From the NCBI GenBank assembly GCA_902493985.1, contig CABURR010000009.1, positions 1 to 47,988 on the forward strand: a stretch of DNA of 47,988 bases, written 5' to 3'. The position numbers were made by a program, and so were the translations under genes. Shown piece after piece: positions 33,076-41,497 of the stretch. Origin of the DNA: an uncultured Collinsella sp. GTDB taxonomy: Bacteria; Actinomycetota; Coriobacteriia; Coriobacteriales; Coriobacteriaceae. Numbering within the stretch: the stretch's first letter is position 1; every line of letters begins with the position of its first letter. Below the pieces are notes generated by a model. The model was not told where the DNA came from. It ran no database searches and saw nothing but the letters and a program-made list of their open reading frames with translations.

Positions 33076-33990
33076 ATGGGTACGGTGAGAAACGCGCGTG
33101 TTAACCAGGGCGGCCCCAAGTGCGCCGGTATCGTCGGCCTGGGCCTCATCGGCGGTAGCTTTGCCCGCGGCTATGCACAGGCGGGCGTTCGCGTGCTGGC
33201 CTGGGACCCCGATGACGATGTCATGACGGCCGCCAGCATGGGCACTGTCGCCGGAGAGCTCAACGACAAGACACTCGGCGAATGCGACATCATCGTCCTG
33301 GCTTGCTACCCCGAGGCATGCATCGAGTGGCTCGAGACGCACGCCAAGGCGCTCGCCGACGCCACCGACACCGACGCCATCATGGGCCCCGTGGTGATCG
33401 ACACGGTGGGCGTCAAGGGCATCGTGTGCGAACGTGCCTTTGAGCTTGCCCGCGAGCACGGCTTTTACTTTGTGGGCGCGCACCCCATGGCGGGCACCCA
33501 GTTCTCGGGCTACGCTAACTCTCGTGCCGACCTGTTCCAGGGCGCCCCGCTGGTGCTCGTACCGCCCGCGGTAGACGATGCGCTCAAGCTGGAGCTTTTG
33601 GGCCAGGTGCGCGAGATGGTGCGCCCCTTGGGCTTTGGCAAGTTCAGCGTGACCAGCGCCGCCGAGCACGACCGCGTCATCGCCTTCACGAGCCAGCTTG
33701 CGCACGTGGTATCCAACGCCTACGTCAAAAGCCCCACCGCCCAGGTCCACCACGGCTTTTCGGCCGGTAGCTACCGCGATCTCACCCGCGTGGCGCACCT
33801 CAACCCGCAAATGTGGTCCGAGCTCATGATCGACGACGCCGACGCGCTCGCCTTCGAGATCGACCATCTGATCGAGTCGCTTGGCGCCTACAGCCGTGCG
33901 CTCAAGAACCGCGACCAGCGCTATCTGGAGAATCTCCTTGCCGAGGGCGACCGCATTAAGCGCGCACTCGACGACGAGGCCTCCCACTAG
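33076..33990 (+). CDS. tyrA: Prephenate dehydrogenase
   Basis: A 304-aa NAD(P)-dependent oxidative decarboxylase on the tyrosine branch. The Rossmann motif is GIVGLGLIGGSFARG; the acidic residue after beta-2 (AWDPDD) suggests NAD preference. The catalytic His stands in GAHPMAGTQFSGY. No ACT domain follows, so feedback must act elsewhere, for example on DAHP synthase. Only three bases separate it from aroF; GGAG lies at the end of aroF. Confidence 0.93.
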   Translation: MGTVRNARVNQGGPKCAGIVGLGLIGGSFARGYAQAGVRVLAWDPDDDVMTAASMGTVAGELNDKTLGECDIIVLACYPEACIEWLETHAKALADATDTDAIMGPVVIDTVGVKGIVCERAFELAREHGFYFVGAHPMAGTQFSGYANSRADLFQGAPLVLVPPAVDDALKLELLGQVREMVRPLGFGKFSVTSAAEHDRVIAFTSQLAHVVSNAYVKSPTAQVHHGFSAGSYRDLTRVAHLNPQMWSELMIDDADALAFEIDHLIESLGAYSRALKNRDQRYLENLLAEGDRIKRALDDEASH

Positions 33991-34026
33991 ACCACCTATC
34001 ACGCCAGGTCGAAAGGACCGAAGCTT

Positions 34027-35133
34027 ATGGCGATTACCATCGATATCGACACCGCACGCCCCTACCAGGTGCATGTTGGCACGTTTTTGCTGGAGCAGGC
34101 GGGACCGCTCGTGCGCGCCACTGCCGGCGGCACCAAGGCCGTCATCGTGACGGACACCAACGTAGGCCCGCTCTACCAGATGCCCGTTAAGCAGAGCCTG
34201 GAGGCATCAGGCTACGAGGTGAGCATCTGCACCTTCGAGGCCGGCGAGGCCCATAAGCGCGCCGAAACCTATGTTGCCATTTTGGAGTTTGTGGCCGAGC
34301 ACGAGCTTTCGCGCTCCGACGTGATCGTGGCACTCGGGGGCGGCGTCGTGGGCGATGTGGCGGGCTTTGTGGCCGCGACCTACATGCGCGGCTGCAAGTT
34401 TGTGCAGATCCCGACGAGCCTGCTCGCCATGGTGGATTCGTCGGTGGGCGGCAAGACCGCCATCGACCTGGCTGCCGGCAAGAACTTGGCCGGCGCCTTT
34501 TGGCAGCCGAGCGTGGTTATCGCCGACGTGGGGTGCCTGGCCACCCTCACGCCCGAGCAGTTCGCCGACGGCTGCGGCGAGGTCGTCAAGCACGCCGTGA
34601 TCGCCGACCCGGAGCTTTTCGCCGAGCTGGAGAAGACCCCGCTCACGCTGGAGCTGCTCAACCGCGATGTGGCCCGCGTAGCACTCATCATCGCCCGCAA
34701 CATCGACATCAAGCGCGCCGTGGTCGTCGCCGACGAGCGCGAAACCAACCAGCGCAAGCTGCTCAACTTTGGACACAGCGCCGGACACGCCGTCGAGGCC
34801 TGCGAGCACTTTGAGCTCGGACACGGCAACTGCGTGTCGATCGGCATGGGCATCATCACGCGCGCCGCGGCCCTGCACGGCGTTTGCGATGCTGCACTGC
34901 CCGGCCGTATTGAGGAGCTCTGCGCCCGCCACGGCCTCAAGACCCGCTGCGACCTAGATGCCGATGCCGTCTTTGCCGAGGCGCTCCACGACAAGAAGCG
35001 CGCGGGCGACACCATCGACCTGGTGATTCCGCACGGCATTGGCCGCTGCAGCATCGACCGCACGCCGCTTTCCACTTTCCACGAACTCATTGCCGAGGGC
35101 CTCGGCCAGAAGGGAGACGCATCCGCATGCTAG
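34027..35133 (+). CDS. aroB: 3-dehydroquinate synthase
   Basis: A 368-aa enzyme that closes DAHP to 3-dehydroquinate using bound NAD and a divalent metal. Seen are EAGEAHKRAET, the nucleotide-binding GGGVVGDVAGFVAATYMRG, PTSLLAMVDSSVGGKTAID, DGCGEVVKHA (metal Glu) and NFGHSAGHAVE (metal His). The ATG is preceded by GAAAGGA. Its stop overlaps the aroA start by seven bases. Confidence 0.96.
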   Translation: MAITIDIDTARPYQVHVGTFLLEQAGPLVRATAGGTKAVIVTDTNVGPLYQMPVKQSLEASGYEVSICTFEAGEAHKRAETYVAILEFVAEHELSRSDVIVALGGGVVGDVAGFVAATYMRGCKFVQIPTSLLAMVDSSVGGKTAIDLAAGKNLAGAFWQPSVVIADVGCLATLTPEQFADGCGEVVKHAVIADPELFAELEKTPLTLELLNRDVARVALIIARNIDIKRAVVVADERETNQRKLLNFGHSAGHAVEACEHFELGHGNCVSIGMGIITRAAALHGVCDAALPGRIEELCARHGLKTRCDLDADAVFAEALHDKKRAGDTIDLVIPHGIGRCSIDRTPLSTFHELIAEGLGQKGDASAC

Positions 35134-36446
35134 CCCGCATCACCCCGTCCCCGCTTAAGGGCACCGTTCCCGCCATCGCGTCCAAGTCGATGGCGCACCG
35201 TCTCATCATCTGCGCTGCCCTTGCCAACGGAGAGACGCATGTGACCTGCAACACCACCTGCGCCGATATTGAGGCCACGGTCCGCTGCCTCACGGCGCTC
35301 GGCGCCCGCATCGAGACCGTCGAGGACGGCTTCCAGGTCCACCCCACCATGAAGAGCATTGAGTTCGGCCTGCTCAAGGCCCTTGCCGGCGGCACGCTCG
35401 ACTGCGGCGAGAGCGGCTCCACGCTCCGCTTTATGCTGCCCGTCGCCTGCGCGCTGGGGGCAGAGGCAACCTTTGTGGGACAGGGCCGCCTAGGCGCACG
35501 CCCGCTGTCCCCGCTCTCGGACGAGATCATTGCCGCCGGCTGCGACCTACAGGGTCTGGGCGGTTTTCCGCTCAAGACAAGCGGACGCATGCGCCCGGGC
35601 ACCTTTGTGCTGCCGGGCAACGTAAGCTCGCAGTATATCTCCGGCCTGCTGCTGGCAGCCCCGTTGCTCGCCCAGCCCTCCTGTGTGCAGGTGACTGGCC
35701 TCATTGAGAGCCGCCCCTACATCAACCTAACGATCCAGGCCATGAAGGCCTTTGGCGTTGAGGTCAACGTCGAGCGCATTCCGGCCAAGGACGGCCAGCC
35801 CGAGGTCACGAACTTCCGCGTGAGCAGCGGCTCGTACCGCACGCCCGGCAGCGTGGCCGTCGAGGGCGACTGGTCCAACGCTGCCTTTTGGCTGTGTGCC
35901 GGCGCTATCGGCACCGACCCCATCACCGTCGAGGGCGTGTCCCTGAGCTCCGCACAGGGCGACCGCAACGTGCTTGCCGCGCTTTCGCGCTTTGGCGCCC
36001 GCATCGTGCGCTCCACCAACGCCGCCACCGTGCAGTCCGACAAGCTCGCCGGCTTTGAGATGAGCGCCCACGACATTCCCGACCTGGTGCCCGTTATCTC
36101 GGCCGTGGCCTCGCTGGCACAGGGCCGCACCTTTATCCGCGATTGCGCCCGCCTGCGTATCAAGGAATCCGACCGCCTGGCCACCACCACCCGCGAGCTC
36201 ACCGCGCTGGGCGCGCAGGTGCGTATTGCCGGCGACGACCTCATCATCAAGGGCGTCGATGCCTTTACCGGCGGCGAGGTCGATTCGCACAACGACCACC
36301 GCATCGCCATGATGGCCGCCATCGCCGCGAGCCGTGCCACCGGCGAGGTCGTGATCCACGGCGCCGAGGCCGTCAACAAGTCCTATCCCGATTTCTTCGA
36401 CCACTACCGCCTGTTGGGCGGCAAGGTCACACTCGAGGAGGAATAG
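35127..36446 (+). CDS. aroA: 3-phosphoshikimate 1-carboxyvinyltransferase (EPSP synthase)
   Basis: A 439-aa enzyme joining PEP to shikimate 3-phosphate. SKSMAHR binds substrate phosphate. The PEP-site segment reads CGESGSTLRFMLPVA rather than the class I N-A-G-T-A-x-R, so it has the ESGST form of class II-like enzymes, which often tolerate glyphosate. ARPLSPL, KESDRLATT and DHRIAMMAAIA complete the set. Resistance is inferred from motif only. Confidence 0.95.
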   Translation: MLARITPSPLKGTVPAIASKSMAHRLIICAALANGETHVTCNTTCADIEATVRCLTALGARIETVEDGFQVHPTMKSIEFGLLKALAGGTLDCGESGSTLRFMLPVACALGAEATFVGQGRLGARPLSPLSDEIIAAGCDLQGLGGFPLKTSGRMRPGTFVLPGNVSSQYISGLLLAAPLLAQPSCVQVTGLIESRPYINLTIQAMKAFGVEVNVERIPAKDGQPEVTNFRVSSGSYRTPGSVAVEGDWSNAAFWLCAGAIGTDPITVEGVSLSSAQGDRNVLAALSRFGARIVRSTNAATVQSDKLAGFEMSAHDIPDLVPVISAVASLAQGRTFIRDCARLRIKESDRLATTTRELTALGAQVRIAGDDLIIKGVDAFTGGEVDSHNDHRIAMMAAIAASRATGEVVIHGAEAVNKSYPDFFDHYRLLGGKVTLEEE

Positions 36447-36447
36447 C

Positions 36448-37545
36448 ATGTCCTCGACCTTTGGCAACGTATTGCACTTAAGCATCTTCGGCCAATCGCA
36501 CTCCCCCGCTATCGGCTGCTCGCTCGATGGCATCCCGGCGGGCATCGCTGTGGACCAGGAGAAGCTGCAGGCCTTCCTCGACCGTCGCGCCCCCGGCCGC
36601 GACGAGACCGCGACCAAACGCCGCGAGGCCGACGCCGCCCACATCATCGCCGGTGTTGTCGATGGACATACCACCGGCGCGCCCATTGCCGCGATTATCG
36701 AGAACACCAACACGCGCTCCAAGGATTACTCCGAGCTGCGCCGCAAGCCCCGTCCGGGACATGCCGATTACCCGGCGCGTGTGAAGTATCACAACATGCA
36801 CGATGTCGCTGGTGGCGGGCATTTCTCCGGCCGCCTAACGGCACCCTTATGCATCGCCGGCGGCATTGCGCTGCAGGCACTCGAGGCCCGCGGCATTCAG
36901 GTCATGGCGCACGTCGCGCAGATCGGCGGCATCTCCGACCTGCCGATGGACGATATGGTCTATCGCGAGGCCGACCGCAAGGCGATCCTTACGAACGATC
37001 TGCCGTGCATTGACGCCGCCGCAGCCGGCCGCATGTGCGAGGAGATCCTAGCCGCGCGCGACGAACTCGACAGCATCGGCGGCATCGTGGAGTGCGGCAT
37101 TTACGGGCTTCCCGCGGGCATCGGCGACCCCATGTTCGACGGTATCGAGAACCGCATCGCGCAAATCGCGTTTGGCATTCCCGCCGTAAAGGGCGTGGAG
37201 CTTGGCATGGGCTTTGCCGTGGCCGCCATGCGCGGCAGCGAGAACAACGACCCGTACCGCGTTGATGCCGAGACCGGCGAGATCGAGGTCGAGTCCAATA
37301 ACGCCGGCGGCATCCTGGGCGGCATCTCCACCGGCGCGCCCGTCATGTGGCGCATGGCCGTAAAGCCGACGCCCTCCATTGGCCGCGAGCAGCAGACCGT
37401 AGACATGGACGCTATGGAAAATGCCGAGCTCTCGGTGCACGGCCGTCACGATCCCTGCATCGTCCCCCGAGCCGTCCCCGTAGCCGAGGCAGCCGCGGCG
37501 CTCGCCATCTGGGACGCCCTCCTCGAGGACGCAGCCCAGCGCTAA
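36448..37545 (+). CDS. aroC: Chorismate synthase
   Basis: A 365-aa FMN-dependent enzyme that makes chorismate from EPSP. The first signature, GQSHSPAIGCSLDGIPAG, contains the first catalytic His. RPGHADY, GGGHFSGRLTAPLCIAGG and the Arg-rich RHDPCIVPRAVPVAEAA near the end (second His) are all intact. The enzyme needs reduced flavin supplied from elsewhere. GAGGAGG lies seven bases before the ATG and overlaps the end of aroA. Confidence 0.96.
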   Translation: MSSTFGNVLHLSIFGQSHSPAIGCSLDGIPAGIAVDQEKLQAFLDRRAPGRDETATKRREADAAHIIAGVVDGHTTGAPIAAIIENTNTRSKDYSELRRKPRPGHADYPARVKYHNMHDVAGGGHFSGRLTAPLCIAGGIALQALEARGIQVMAHVAQIGGISDLPMDDMVYREADRKAILTNDLPCIDAAAAGRMCEEILAARDELDSIGGIVECGIYGLPAGIGDPMFDGIENRIAQIAFGIPAVKGVELGMGFAVAAMRGSENNDPYRVDAETGEIEVESNNAGGILGGISTGAPVMWRMAVKPTPSIGREQQTVDMDAMENAELSVHGRHDPCIVPRAVPVAEAAAALAIWDALLEDAAQR

Positions 37546-37584
37546 CCCGCCCACCCCGGGCAATGATTCACGAAAGGGGTCCCT

Positions 37585-38730
37585 ATGGACCTTGCTGACA
37601 TCCGCCAGGCCATCGATGGCATCGACACCACGCTCCTCAACAGCTTTGTCGAGCGTATGGACATTGCCACCGAGGTCGCCAAGTCAAAAATCGAGATGGG
37701 CAAGGCCGTCTTCGACCCCGCCCGCGAGCGCTCCAAACTCAACAACCTCGCCGGCCGCGCGCCCGAGCGCTACGAGGCCCAGACCATCGCCCTGTTTCGT
37801 CTCCTCATGAGCATGAGCAAGGTCGAGCAGCAGCGCTACATCAACGAGCTCAAGGGCATCACGGTGTCGCAAAAGGCCCATGCCACGGCCACGGCCTTTG
37901 ACACGCCCTTCCCTCAAACGGCCTCCGTTGCCTGCCAGGGCGTGGAAGGCGCCTACAGCCAAATCGCCGCGTGCAAGCTCTTCGACGTGCCCGACATCGC
38001 GTTCTTTGAGACCTTCGAGGGCGTCATGCGCGCCGTGCGCGACGGCTTCTGCGAGTTTGGCGTGCTGCCCATCGAGAACTCCACCGCCGGCTCGGTCAAC
38101 GCCGTCTACGACTTGCTTGCCCAGTTCGACTTCCACATCGTGCGTTCGCTGCGCCTCAAGATCGATCACAACCTGCTCGTCAAGCCCGGCACCAAGCTCG
38201 CAGACGTACGCGAGGTCTACAGCCATGGCCAAGCCATCGCCCAGTGCGCCGGCTTTATCGAGGCCCACGGCCTGCACGCCACCAAGTACCCCAACACGGC
38301 CATGTCGGCCGAGATGGTCGCCAACTCCGAACGCACCGACGTCGCTGCCATCGCCTCGCGCAGTTGCGCGGCGCTCTACGGTCTGGAGGTGCTGGAACCT
38401 AACATCCAGGATTCGGACAACAACTATACGCGCTTCGTCGTCATCAGCCGCGAGCCGCGCGTCTACCCCGGTGCCAACCGCACCTCGCTCATGATCACCA
38501 CGGCCAATGAGCCGGGCGCGCTCTATCGCGTACTCGAGCGCTTTTACGCGCTCAACATCAACCTCATCAAGCTCGAAAGCCGCCCCATCCCCGGGCACGA
38601 CTTTGAGTTTATGTTCTACTTTGACCTGGACTGCCCCTTTGGCAGCAAGGCCCTCGACGACCTGCTCGATTCCATCGACGACGTGTGCGAGAGCTTCACC
38701 TACTTTGGCAGCTACACGGAGGTGCTCTAG
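37585..38730 (+). CDS. pheA: Chorismate mutase / prephenate dehydratase (P-protein)
   Basis: A 381-aa bifunctional protein for phenylalanine. Residues 1-90 are an AroQ-type chorismate mutase (IRQAIDGIDTTLLNSFVERM). About 110-290 is the dehydratase, with VACQGVEGAYSQIAA, GVLPIENSTAGSVNAVYDLL and the catalytic TRF in NNYTRFVVIS. About 295-380 is an ACT domain with ESRPIPG and a GAL motif (NEPGALYRVLERF), the Phe feedback site. Its mutase also feeds tyrA. AAAGGGG precedes the ATG. Confidence 0.95.
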   Translation: MDLADIRQAIDGIDTTLLNSFVERMDIATEVAKSKIEMGKAVFDPARERSKLNNLAGRAPERYEAQTIALFRLLMSMSKVEQQRYINELKGITVSQKAHATATAFDTPFPQTASVACQGVEGAYSQIAACKLFDVPDIAFFETFEGVMRAVRDGFCEFGVLPIENSTAGSVNAVYDLLAQFDFHIVRSLRLKIDHNLLVKPGTKLADVREVYSHGQAIAQCAGFIEAHGLHATKYPNTAMSAEMVANSERTDVAAIASRSCAALYGLEVLEPNIQDSDNNYTRFVVISREPRVYPGANRTSLMITTANEPGALYRVLERFYALNINLIKLESRPIPGHDFEFMFYFDLDCPFGSKALDDLLDSIDDVCESFTYFGSYTEVL

Positions 38731-39981
38731 ATGCCAGATACCACCGCAACCCGTCCCTACGGCGTACTGGGCCGCGTGTTGGGCCACAGCTACACCCCGA
38801 CCATCTACAAGGAACTCGCGGGACTCGAGTACGTGCGTTTTGAGCGCGAGCCCGAGGACCTCGCGACCTTTATGACGGGCGACGAATGGGAGGGCGCCAA
38901 CGTGACCATCCCCTACAAGCGCGCCGTCATGGAATACCTGGACGAGCTGAGTCCGCTGGCCGAGCGCATGGGCAACGTCAACACCATCACACGCCTACCT
39001 GACGGTCGTCTGCGCGGCGACAACACCGACTACTTTGGTTTTCAGTGCCTGGTCGAGGAGTTGGGCGTAGAGGTTGCCGGCAAGAAGGTCCTCGTGCTTG
39101 GCGCCACCGGTGGTGCCGGCACCACGGCCAGCATGGTGCTCGGCGACCTGGGCGCCACCGTGGTGTCCGTGGGCCGCACGAGCGAGGTCAACTACGGCAA
39201 CAGCTCCCAGCAATCCGATGCCGCGCTGCTCGTCAACTGTACGCCTGCCGGTATGTTCCCCCACTGCCCCGACGCTCCCTGCACGCTCGAAGGCCTCGAT
39301 GCGCTCGAGGGCGTCATCGACATCGTCTACAACCCCGCCCGCACGGGTCTAATGCTCGAGGCCGAGCGCCGCGGCATCCCCTGCGTCGGCGGCCTGCTTA
39401 TGCTTGTTGCCCAGGCGGCACAGGCTGTCGAGCGCTACACCGGCCAAGTCACCCCGCGCGAGCGCATCTTGAACGTAACGGAGCGCCTGTCTCGCCGCGA
39501 GCAGAACATCGCCTTGATCGGTATGCCGGGTTCGGGCAAGACCCGCGTAGGCGAGCAGATCGCCCAGCTCACGGGTCGCGAGCACATCGACCTGGATCGC
39601 GCACTTGAGGAGCGTCTAGGCATGCCCTGCGCCGACTTTATCGTCGAGCGCGGCGAGGCGGCCTTCCGCGAGCGGGAGACGGCGGCGCTGGCCGACATCT
39701 CCAAGCGCAGCGGCCTGGTACTTTCCACGGGCGGCGGCGTGGTCACGCGCGACGAGAACTACCCACTGCTGCACCAGAACAGTCAGATCGTGATGCTCAA
39801 CCGTAAGCTTGACGAGCTCGCCCACAAGGGACGCCCCATCACCGCCCGCGACGGCATCGATAAGCTCGCCGAGCAACGCATGCCGCGCTACCGCGCCTGG
39901 GCCGACTACATCATCGACTCACGCGACTGCGCAGCCAACACCGCCCGCGCCGTACTCGACACCCTCCCACCCGCTCTCTAA
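38731..39981 (+). CDS. aroE-aroK: Fused shikimate dehydrogenase / shikimate kinase
   Basis: A 416-aa fusion. Residues 1-245 are shikimate dehydrogenase: GANVTIPYKRAV has the catalytic Lys, RGDNTDYFGF the Asp, and LVLGATGGAGTT the NADP loop. The usual S-x-S substrate motif is altered to GHSYTP. Residues 260-416 are shikimate kinase: P-loop IGMPGSGKTRVG, acidic DLDRALEE, GEAAFRERETAAL, STGGGVV and the lid region KGRPIT. The two steps are consecutive (dehydroshikimate to shikimate to shikimate 3-phosphate), so fusion may pass on the product. The ATG follows the pheA stop without a gap. Confidence 0.94.
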   Translation: MPDTTATRPYGVLGRVLGHSYTPTIYKELAGLEYVRFEREPEDLATFMTGDEWEGANVTIPYKRAVMEYLDELSPLAERMGNVNTITRLPDGRLRGDNTDYFGFQCLVEELGVEVAGKKVLVLGATGGAGTTASMVLGDLGATVVSVGRTSEVNYGNSSQQSDAALLVNCTPAGMFPHCPDAPCTLEGLDALEGVIDIVYNPARTGLMLEAERRGIPCVGGLLMLVAQAAQAVERYTGQVTPRERILNVTERLSRREQNIALIGMPGSGKTRVGEQIAQLTGREHIDLDRALEERLGMPCADFIVERGEAAFRERETAALADISKRSGLVLSTGGGVVTRDENYPLLHQNSQIVMLNRKLDELAHKGRPITARDGIDKLAEQRMPRYRAWADYIIDSRDCAANTARAVLDTLPPAL

Positions 39982-39993
39982 CAAAAACCAACA

Positions 39994-40022
39994 CAAAGGG
40001 GACAGGCACCTTTGTGGTGGTT
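39994..40022. repeat. REP-like extragenic element containing GGGGACAGGCACC
   Basis: The 64-base gap between the fusion gene and aroQ holds CAAAGGGGACAGGCACCTTTG followed by TGGTGG. CAAAGG and CCTTTG form a short palindrome around GGACAGGCA. From memory, GGGGACAGGCACC is a recurrent extragenic motif in many genomes, including Coriobacteriia, and may belong to a REP/RAYT family. Only one copy is in this window, so repetition cannot be shown here. Confidence 0.4.
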
Positions 40023-40045
40023 TTTCGACCGCAAAGGAAGCAACC

Positions 40046-40483
40046 ATGAAAGCACTCGTCATTAACGGCCCCAACCTCAACATGCTCGGCATTCGCGAGC
40101 CGGGCATCTATGGCAGCGACAACTACGACCGCCTGGTCCAGATCTGCCAGGAGGCAGGCGCCGCGCAGGGCTTTGACGAGGTCGAGGTCTTCCAGTCCAA
40201 CCACGAGGGCAGCATCGTCGACAAGATCCAGGAGGCTTACGGCAAGGTCGACGGCATCGTCATCAACCCGGCCGCCTACACACATACGAGCGTGGCAATC
40301 CTTGACGCCCTCAAGGCCGTCGCCATCCCTGCCGTCGAGGTGCACATCAGCGCCGTAGAGACGCGCGAGGACTTCCGCCAGGTGAGCTATGCACGCCTAG
40401 CCTGCTTCGCCACCATCACCGGCGAGGGCCTGCAGGGGTATGCACATGCGCTGGAGCTGCTGGGGGAACGTCTCGAAAAGTAA
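40046..40483 (+). CDS. aroQ: Type II 3-dehydroquinate dehydratase
   Basis: A 145-aa dodecameric dehydroquinase that makes 3-dehydroshikimate. VINGPNLNMLGIREPGIYG carries the catalytic Tyr; FQSNHEGSIVDKI, INPAAYTHTSVAILDAL and VEVHISAVETREDFRQ hold the substrate Asn, His and Arg residues. The ATG at 40046 has AAAGGAAG upstream; earlier in-frame starts lie inside the fusion gene. It completes the seven shikimate enzymes encoded in this operon. Confidence 0.95.
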   Translation: MKALVINGPNLNMLGIREPGIYGSDNYDRLVQICQEAGAAQGFDEVEVFQSNHEGSIVDKIQEAYGKVDGIVINPAAYTHTSVAILDALKAVAIPAVEVHISAVETREDFRQVSYARLACFATITGEGLQGYAHALELLGERLEK

Positions 40484-40545
40484 AATGCCAACCCCAACAA
40501 ACAGCAGCGGCTTGCTCGCGCTCGGCTCCAGCAGCACACAAGATG

Positions 40546-40575
40546 AAAAAAACCCAGACCACCAAGCGGCCCGGG
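40546..40575 (-). terminator. Terminator after tRNA-Arg(TCT)
   Basis: On the minus strand CCCGGGCC (40568-40575) pairs with GGTCTGGG (40553-40560), including two G-U pairs, with a seven-base loop and then seven T (40546-40552). It lies 12 bases beyond the tRNA 3' end. Confidence 0.82.
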
Positions 40576-40587
40576 CTCTATAAACGA

Positions 40588-40664
40588 TGGTGCTCCATGG
40601 CGGATTCGAACCGTCGACCTTGGGATTAGAAGTCCCCTGCTCTATCCAACTGAGCTAATGGAGC
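40588..40664 (-). tRNA. tRNA-Arg (anticodon TCT)
   Basis: Complete cloverleaf on the minus strand. The acceptor GCTCCAT pairs with ATGGAGC, the D arm is TAGCTCAGTTGGATAGAGC and the anticodon loop CTTCTAA gives TCT. The T arm has GGTTCGAATCC, and CCA is encoded. It reads the AGA/AGG codons that are rare here but more frequent in the A+T-rich islands. Confidence 0.96.
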
Positions 40665-40718
40665 AAATAACCGCACGCCCAAGCAAGCGCAAGCCTGTTA
40701 GGCACAAGTAATTATAAC

Positions 40719-41486
40719 CTAGTTGAACTGCTCGCGATACGCCTTACAGACCTCATCGACTGGGCCGTCCATGCGAAGGTCACCCTTCTCAATCCAAACG
40801 GCACGCTGGCAGATGCGCTCAACCTGCTCCATGGAGTGCGAAACGAACAGAACCGTCACGTCGCCGCTCTGGATAAAGTGCTGGATGCGGTCCTCGCACT
40901 TCTGCTGGAAGAACACGTCACCGACGGACAGCGTCTCGTCAACGATCAGAATATCGGGCTCGGTAATCGTCGCGATTGCAAAGGCGATACGCGCCACCAT
41001 GCCCGAGGAGAAGTTCTTGAGCGGCATATCGACAAAGTTCTGAAGCTCAGCGAACTCAATAATGCCGTCAAAGTTGGCATCGATGAACTCCTTGGTGTAG
41101 CCGAGCAGGGCGCCGTTCAGATAGATGTTCTCGCGGGCGGTCAGCTCGGGGTCAAAGCCGGCGCCAAGCTCAATCAGCGGCGCGATGTTACCGTGCACCT
41201 TAACGCTGCCCTCGCTAGGCTCAAGAACGCCAGCGATAATCTTGAGCATCGTAGACTTGCCGGAGCCATTGGTGCCGACCAGACCCACAACCTCGCCGCG
41301 ATGAATATCAAACGAGATGTGCTTAAGCGCCCTAAACTCCTCAAAGAACAGCTCGTGCTTGGCAAGCTTAATGAAGTACTCCTTGAGGTTGGTCAGCGAC
41401 TCGGACGCCATGTTAAAGATCATGGTGACGTCGTCGACCTCGACAGCCAGAGGCTGCTCGCTGTAATCAACAACAGATTCAGTCAT
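40719..41486 (-). CDS. Polysaccharide/teichoic-acid-type ABC exporter, ATP-binding subunit
   Basis: 255 aa from the ATG at 41486, which has AAGGAG seven bases upstream. Walker A GLVGTNGSGKSTMLKIIAG, a Walker B region DILIVDETLSVGD and the H-loop VLFVSHSM are intact. The N-terminal ~55 residues before the core (LTNLKEYFIKLAKHELFFEEFRAL) and the LSVGDVFFQQKC segment are typical of TagH/RfbE/Wzt-type exporters. No C-terminal carbohydrate-binding domain is present, so it resembles short forms that do not read a chain-end cap. It works with the permease that precedes it by a few bases. Confidence 0.92.
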   Translation of the reverse strand: MTESVVDYSEQPLAVEVDDVTMIFNMASESLTNLKEYFIKLAKHELFFEEFRALKHISFDIHRGEVVGLVGTNGSGKSTMLKIIAGVLEPSEGSVKVHGNIAPLIELGAGFDPELTARENIYLNGALLGYTKEFIDANFDGIIEFAELQNFVDMPLKNFSSGMVARIAFAIATITEPDILIVDETLSVGDVFFQQKCEDRIQHFIQSGDVTVLFVSHSMEQVERICQRAVWIEKGDLRMDGPVDEVCKAYREQFN

Positions 41487-41497
41487 CACAGCACTCC

